From the NCBI GenBank assembly GCA_016868035.1, contig VGID01000008.1:1-64000 (forward strand): a stretch of 64,000 nucleotides of DNA, written 5' to 3'. The position numbers were made by a program, and so were the translations under genes. A model generated the notes under the pieces. It searched no databases, was not told the DNA's origin, and saw only the letters and a list, made by a program, of their open reading frames with translations. Shown here one piece after another: positions 60,401 to 64,000 of this stretch. Position 1 is the stretch's first letter, and every line of letters begins with the position of its first letter. The stretch comes from Betaproteobacteria bacterium. GTDB lineage: Bacteria > Pseudomonadota > Gammaproteobacteria > Burkholderiales > SG8-41.

Positions 60401-60895
60401 TGCCGCCTCGAGGTAGAGCTCGCGCGCGTCCTCCACCGTTTCGGGCTGCGCGCCGAACCCGGAGAGCAGCGGCAGCTGCAGGGTGAGCCAGTGGCACAAC
60501 GAGTCTATCGTCTGCACGCGCAGCCGGTTGGGGCTTTCCGCGAGATTCCAGCCGGCCGCCACGTCGCGCGCGCGCGCCTCGCGTGCGAGATCCCACGTGA
60601 CACGCCGGTGCGGCTCCGCGGGGGGATCCGCGGCTTCGCCGCCCGCCAGCGCCTCCAGCACCCGCGCGCGCATCTCGGCAGCCGCCTTGCGCGTGAACGT
60701 GATCGCAACGATCTCCTCGGGCGAGTCCACGTGAGCGAGCAGCGCGAGGTAGCGCTGTATGAGGAGCTCGGTCTTGCCCGAGCCGGCGGGCGCCTGCACG
60801 ATGAACGAGCGAGCAAGATCGAGCGATGCGCGGCGCGCGAGCGCGTCCTGCCCGCGCAGCGCCTCGACACCGGCCACTGCGGCGGCCTCATTCAT
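57479..60895 (-). CDS. addA: UvrD/RecB-like helicase-nuclease (AddA-type)
   Basis: Helicase-nuclease of 1138 residues. Walker A APAGSGKTELLIQRY is at about 35-49 and Walker B DEFQDTSW near 432; FTRKAAAEMRARV is motif Ia. The C-terminus has a RecB-family nuclease motif WIVDYKTGV (about 1080) and QLEQYAALM. It likely unwinds and trims double-strand breaks with the AddB-type partner. Its ATG overlaps the partner's stop codon by 8 bp, so the two are translationally coupled. The nuclease is present, unlike helicase-only paralogs. Confidence 0.9.
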   Translation of the reverse strand: MNEAAAVAGVEALRGQDALARRASLDLARSFIVQAPAGSGKTELLIQRYLALLAHVDSPEEIVAITFTRKAAAEMRARVLEALAGGEAADPPAEPHRRVTWDLAREARARDVAAGWNLAESPNRLRVQTIDSLCHWLTLQLPLLSGFGAQPETVEDARELYLEAAHRTLAGLDGGNEWSGLVARVLRHLDNHLERAQALIADMLAVRDQWIRSMMDARGSSREALEAALANAVCDALAALVELVPHAARGEVVHLAAHAAQSLEALGKDGPLVACRGLTALPEATPSGLAAWRGIAELLLIQSGAVRQKVDVRTGFPPGRSKSEKEAAAAMKRRFDALAAAIEPHRTFVEQLHLARMLPSVSYSDAQWEAVEALAGLLPVAVAELEVLFRERGQVDFTAVAQAAVRALGEPDAPTDLALALDYRIRHLLVDEFQDTSWSQHDLLRRLTGGWQEGEGRTLFVVGDPVQSIYRFRKAEVALYMQSWHEGIGAVRLAPLRLSVNFRSNGALVEWFNRAFEQVLPDEEGLASGAVPFAPAVAAEAAARGDAPEFHALFTADREAEARLVVDLVRRARSENAGQTIAILVRARTHLSAIAPALNRGGLRFQAIEIESLAHQPVVQDLLGLTRALVHPADRVAWLSVLRAPWCGLTLADLDALAGNDHAAPVWTLMHDAAGLARLSADGRRRLARAREVLEAALARRRRAPLRRWIEGAWLALGGPACAEQPRDLEDAQVFLGLLEELEEGGDLPDLERLAARTQELYAGADAGAEAPLLQLMTIHKAKGLEFDTVIVPGLGYAPRHDDPKLLAWMERPRAGAGPDLLLAPIREAAQQQDAIYDYLRALEAVKEEHEAARLLYVAATRARSKLHLIGHVNPAPGKPLGPRPRSLLGHLWPAVEQEFAAAAHAQAQPVPAAASGARHGPTIRRFPAGWQLPAAPPALAWRPRAEIVYEAKSPHEEVEFSWASETAKHVGTVAHRFLQAIAAEGLDRWDAARIVALGAVLARDLARLGVPEPEIRNAVERVVRALHRSLTDERGRWVLGAHAQARSEFRLTGVAGGEVVNVAMDRTFVDERGTRWIVDYKTGVHEGGDVEGFLDRERERYRAQLEQYAALMRAMDNRPIRLGLYFPLLGGWREWAP

Positions 60896-63575
60896 CGGCG
60901 TCCGCCTCGGCGCTCGCGTGCTCCATGATCTCGTTCACGCGACACAGCGTTCCGAGGTCGCAGCGCTCGCACGTCTGCGGGTATTTCTTCGGCGCGACAT
61001 CGGCCCTGCCAGCGAGATATTCGCCCGCCAGTGCCTCGAGCGTTGCGCGCCAGCTCTCGAGCATCGCGTCCCACCCGGGATAGTGTTTCGCGGCCTTGGA
61101 CTCGCCGAATGCCGGCACGCCGGGCAACACGTCCGCGTCGCGCGCCACGCCCTCAAAACGGACCTGCTGCGCGTGCAGCTGGACGAATGCGACGGCCGCC
61201 AGCGCCGCGCCGCTGCCTGCGGCATAGAGCGGGAGCTGCGGCTCGTCGGGACGCTCGCCGAACCAGCCCGCGACATCGACGGCGCGTGCAGTCTTGTAGT
61301 CGAGCACGGCCTGCCTGCCGCCGGCGAGACGATCCACGCGGTCGAGCCGCGTGGACAACTTCACCCCGCCAACGGTGACCAGGCGCGGGTCTTCGCGTGC
61401 AAGCACCTCGAACGGCGGGCGGCCCTTCTCGATCTCGGCCAGACGCAGCAGCAGTCGCGTCATCCGTTCGCGTTCGAGCGCGGCGAATCCCTCAGTGAGC
61501 ACATCCGGACGCCTGCGCCTTGCGCTTTCCACCGCCGCCGTGACCGCGCGCTCGACCGCGGACGCAAGCTCGCCGTGCGACATGGCGGCGAGGCGCGCGT
61601 GGCTTTTCAGCTCGCGCCACAGATGGAACACGGCGATATGCGCCAGCCCGCCGCGCTCCCGCGCATCCAGTCCCACGCGCGCCGCTTCCAGCCCCTGCGC
61701 GCCCAGACGATGCACGGCGCAGCCCCTGAACGGGCACGCCGCCTGGTTCTCGAAGAACCGTGCACCCCCGGGCACCTCGACACCGGCCGGCAGCCCCGGG
61801 GCGGAAAAATCGGCAACACGCTCGATCGCGCGCACCGCGTAGATCGCGTCGCGCAGCAGCGGCGCAGCGAAGCGCGCCGGCGGTGCCTCCGCGATCGCGG
61901 CCAGCATCGGGCTCGCGTTGAGCTCCCGCTCGCCCTCGCTCCGTGGCCAGGAGAGTCGGATCTCCGCGGCGGCCTCGAGCCAGCTTTTCATCGTGCGCCT
62001 CGCGTACTCGAGTTGCCACTCGCTGGAAGCGTGCGGCACTCTACGCGCGCGCTGCAGCGCGATCGGCAGAAACGGATTGGGCCGGGCTGGCGGCGGCCAC
62101 GCCTCATCCGTGAGGCCGGTCACGAACAGCCGGTCGAACTGCAGCGCGTTCGCCTCGAGCACTCCCAGCACCTGCACCGGCACTTCCGGAGATTCGGGCT
62201 GAAACAGCGTTTCGACCGCGAGGCGTTTCAAGCGCAAAAGCGCCTCCTCGTAGCCGATGCGTGGCGTGAGGACGTCGAACGCCGACAGCCCGGAAACGAG
62301 TTCGCGCCACTTCACGAAGCTCTGGTACTCCTCGGAATCGAGCGCGCGCTCCCCGGGCCAGCCCAGGCCCGAGAGCAGCCTCTGGAACGTGATGCTCCAT
62401 TGCGAGGGCGGCTGCTTCGCCCTGCGGGCGTCGGCTGCGAGCTTGACCCACGAGCCGAGCCGCGCGGCGAGCTGCGGCGATGCCGCGGGATCCCGGGCGT
62501 GGCGGCCGGGCGCCCGGCGCGCGAGCGCGCGCAACTCGACCACAGCGCAACCGTCGCTGCGCAGCTCGGCGTCGAGTACCGCGCGGCGTGCAAACTCCTG
62601 CTCCGCCGCCATGATGAACGGGCTGCGAAGCAGCGAGCCGACGTCATCGAGCGCGGCCTCCCCGCGCGCGGCGGACAGGGTCAGCAATGCCGTGTGCACG
62701 AGCGGGCAATCGGAGAGGGCGCGCCCGAGCGAGACATTGTAGGGCCGGGCGCGCTCGCGCGCGGCGGCGAGTATGCGCGGGGGCTCGAGCACGTCGTCGA
62801 AGATCCGCGCAACGTCCGCGCGGCGCACGGCGAGATCGGGGACGACCACCCCGATGAGGGCGCCGGGGTCGGCGGAGAGCACGGCGCGCACCTGCTCGGC
62901 AACGGCGGTCAGCTCAGCACCGGCATCTGGATAAACGCTGCGCGCTGCGCGCCCCGCGCGCGGGGCCGGAGCGAGTTCCGCGATCTTCCAACCACGCGCC
63001 GCGAGTACATGAAGCAACTCGCGCAACTGTGGTGCTGGCTCATCGAACCCGTAGAGCACGAGCGAGCGAGCGTCAACGGCGGTATCGGAATTGAGCGAGC
63101 GAGCGATCGCATCCGGGAGCCGTGCGCCGTCGAGGAAACCGCGCTCGCGCGTGAGCTTCTCCACCCGGGCGGCCCATCCGAAATACGCCTGGCCGTCGTC
63201 GTCGAGCGCAGCGCGGTTGCCCGCGAGATCGATGCGGTGCGCGTGCTGCAGCCCCCACGCCTCGCGTGCCGCGCGCGCCGCGGCAGGGAGATTGAGCAGC
63301 GCTTCGCCCTGCGGAGATCCGGCGACCACCTGCTCCCACAGCGCGATCTCCTGGTCGGCGGAGAGCAGCCTCTCGCCCGGCGCATAGCGCGCGAGCTCCG
63401 CGTAGGTGCGCTCGAGAAACGCGTTGAGCGGCAGGCAATCGGCGCTCGCCCACGCCGCCTTGCCGGAGGCGAGCTGGGCCGCGTCGTACCCGCGCTTCAG
63501 GTGGGCGGCGAGCCTGCGGTTGGGGGTGACGACCACGCACCCGGCTTCGATCCGCTGTGCGAGGTCCTGCCGCAT
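60888..63575 (-). CDS. addB: AddB-like PD-(D/E)XK nuclease with Fe-S cysteines
   Basis: Protein of 895 residues of the AddB/probable-DNA-repair family. Its RecB-type nuclease motif is LDYKTARAVD (about 760). An iron-sulfur cluster of AddB type is suggested by Cys near 613 (AACPFRGC) and by CERCDLGTLC (869, 872 and 878). The N-terminal half has a degenerate helicase fold. It precedes and overlaps the AddA-like gene. A GAGTTCC heptad array lies just upstream of the start. Confidence 0.88.
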   Translation of the reverse strand: MRQDLAQRIEAGCVVVTPNRRLAAHLKRGYDAAQLASGKAAWASADCLPLNAFLERTYAELARYAPGERLLSADQEIALWEQVVAGSPQGEALLNLPAAARAAREAWGLQHAHRIDLAGNRAALDDDGQAYFGWAARVEKLTRERGFLDGARLPDAIARSLNSDTAVDARSLVLYGFDEPAPQLRELLHVLAARGWKIAELAPAPRAGRAARSVYPDAGAELTAVAEQVRAVLSADPGALIGVVVPDLAVRRADVARIFDDVLEPPRILAAARERARPYNVSLGRALSDCPLVHTALLTLSAARGEAALDDVGSLLRSPFIMAAEQEFARRAVLDAELRSDGCAVVELRALARRAPGRHARDPAASPQLAARLGSWVKLAADARRAKQPPSQWSITFQRLLSGLGWPGERALDSEEYQSFVKWRELVSGLSAFDVLTPRIGYEEALLRLKRLAVETLFQPESPEVPVQVLGVLEANALQFDRLFVTGLTDEAWPPPARPNPFLPIALQRARRVPHASSEWQLEYARRTMKSWLEAAAEIRLSWPRSEGERELNASPMLAAIAEAPPARFAAPLLRDAIYAVRAIERVADFSAPGLPAGVEVPGGARFFENQAACPFRGCAVHRLGAQGLEAARVGLDARERGGLAHIAVFHLWRELKSHARLAAMSHGELASAVERAVTAAVESARRRRPDVLTEGFAALERERMTRLLLRLAEIEKGRPPFEVLAREDPRLVTVGGVKLSTRLDRVDRLAGGRQAVLDYKTARAVDVAGWFGERPDEPQLPLYAAGSGAALAAVAFVQLHAQQVRFEGVARDADVLPGVPAFGESKAAKHYPGWDAMLESWRATLEALAGEYLAGRADVAPKKYPQTCERCDLGTLCRVNEIMEHASAEADADE

Positions 63576-63593
63576 GGCTGCTACCTGTGTTTC

Positions 63594-63635
63594 GAGTTCC
63601 GGGTTCCGAGTTCGGGATTCTGAGTTCCGGGTTCA
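63594..63635. repeat. GAGTTCC/GTTCNNN heptad array
   Basis: Six 7-bp units of the form GNGTTCN fill 63594-63635, continuing the GTTCNNN family. They lie between the AddB-like start and a ferredoxin-tail remnant. Confidence 0.8.
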
Positions 63636-63646
63636 GAAAACCCGTG

Positions 63647-63700
63647 TCATTTCTTCAAGAGATGCTCTTTCTCTTTCACCTTCGCCAATTCGGAGGCGTG
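63647..63700 (-). pseudogene. Duplicated tail of the ferredoxin gene
   Basis: The minus strand reads ASELAKVKEKEHLLKK followed by a stop at 63647-63649. The ferredoxin gene 140 bp away ends DDWAKIKEKEHLLEK. About 11 of 14 residues match, so this is probably a duplicated or degraded 3' end of the ferredoxin gene. A GTG-initiated 37-residue ORF could be read through it, but no ribosome site is evident. Confidence 0.5.
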
Positions 63701-63788
63701 GACGTGCGGAGGGCGGAACAGGGGCCCCACGTTCTTGGTGGGGATGTGACCCTGGAGCACGTCCCGATGCGGACTGCTCCACCGCTAA

Positions 63789-64000
63789 TTATTTCTCAAG
63801 AAGATGCTCCTTTTCTTTGATCTTCGCCCAATCGTCCGCATCGGCCGGGGCGGCCTTCTTCTCGATGATGGGCTTCCACGCCTTCGCCAGCTCGGCGTTG
63901 ACCTTGGTCCAGTGCTTCTGGCTGTCGGGCACGTCGTCCTCGGCGAAGATCGCCTCGACCGGGCACTCCGCGACGCAAAGCGTGCAGTCGATGCACTCGT
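63789..64000 (-). CDS. fdxA: FdxA-type 7Fe/8Fe ferredoxin, 5' end outside the window
   Basis: The last 69 codons are present and the gene continues past the right edge. CIDCTLCVAECPVEAI supplies one 4Fe-4S cluster set and the tail FAEDDVPDSQKHWTKVNAEL matches proteobacterial FdxA. The extra C-terminal DDWAKIKEKEHLLEK is repeated in the adjacent remnant. It carries electrons in central metabolism. Confidence 0.93.
   Translation of the reverse strand, partial: ECIDCTLCVAECPVEAIFAEDDVPDSQKHWTKVNAELAKAWKPIIEKKAAPADADDWAKIKEKEHLLEK

Noticed and set aside
60759-63623. 954-codon plus-strand open frame
   Set aside because: Antisense to the AddB-like gene; no start context and low-complexity composition.

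Overview
The window is high-GC DNA from a free-living, probably uncultivated betaproteobacterium (Burkholderiales-like). The evidence is the large set of periplasmic Bug (TctC-type) solute receptors (seven), the AddA/AddB-type repair pair, the OmpR/EnvZ-type two-component pair, the FdxA-type ferredoxin and the many aromatic and organic-acid catabolic enzymes. No rRNA, tRNA, CRISPR array, phage or transposase was seen.

Layout. 1-5.8 kb: CoA-transferase tail, enoyl-CoA hydratase framed by inverted repeats, secreted nuclease, flavin amine oxidase, then a sensor kinase/response regulator pair divergent from a Met/His/Gly-rich Spy-like periplasmic protein (6.0-6.6 kb). 6.7-14.7 kb: SrkA-type kinase, Bug receptor, DUF1993 protein, an orphan CoxL-form-II-like molybdenum hydroxylase, an exported methyltransferase-like protein, a LysM coiled-coil protein and an NMT1/THI5-like protein. 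14.7-24.4 kb (minus strand): a catabolic island with an ADH, an acyl-CoA dehydrogenase, a cyclase-family hydrolase and, first in that operon, a UGSC-type selenoprotein whose two reading frames are joined by an in-frame UGA; then an NHL-propeller protein, two Bug receptors and an enolase-superfamily enzyme. 24.7-31 kb: exported repeat protein, atypical SDR, alpha/beta hydrolase, YHS protein, sirtuin, quinone oxidoreductase, amidohydrolase. 31.1-42.7 kb: a 2Fe-2S subunit and a fused Mo/FAD hydroxylase subunit, Bug, ThDP enzyme, Bug, then UbiD decarboxylase, carboxymuconolactone decarboxylase-like and class II aldolase genes. 43.3-49.6 kb: glycogen phosphorylase, host-attachment-like protein, DUF1622, a frameshifted phosphoketolase and transaldolase. 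49.7-57.4 kb: Bug receptors, bicupin, FAD monooxygenase, outer-membrane-type protein, a small-RNA-binding-protein cluster (cold shock, zinc ribbon, RRM remnant) and a TauD-type dioxygenase. 57.4-63.6 kb: AddA/AddB-like nuclease-helicase. The window ends inside a ferredoxin gene.

Two signals stand out. First, the selenoprotein operon (18092-19819 and downstream), which a standard gene caller would split into a short ORF and a truncated hypothetical. Second, nearly every long intergenic gap carries heptanucleotide repeats: several unrelated sequence families share a strict 7-nt period, are usually laid out as facing inverted arms, and often run into the ends of genes, where they write new protein termini, stop codons or part of a signal peptide.

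Gene functions are inferred from motifs, lengths and context read by eye; no database search was run.
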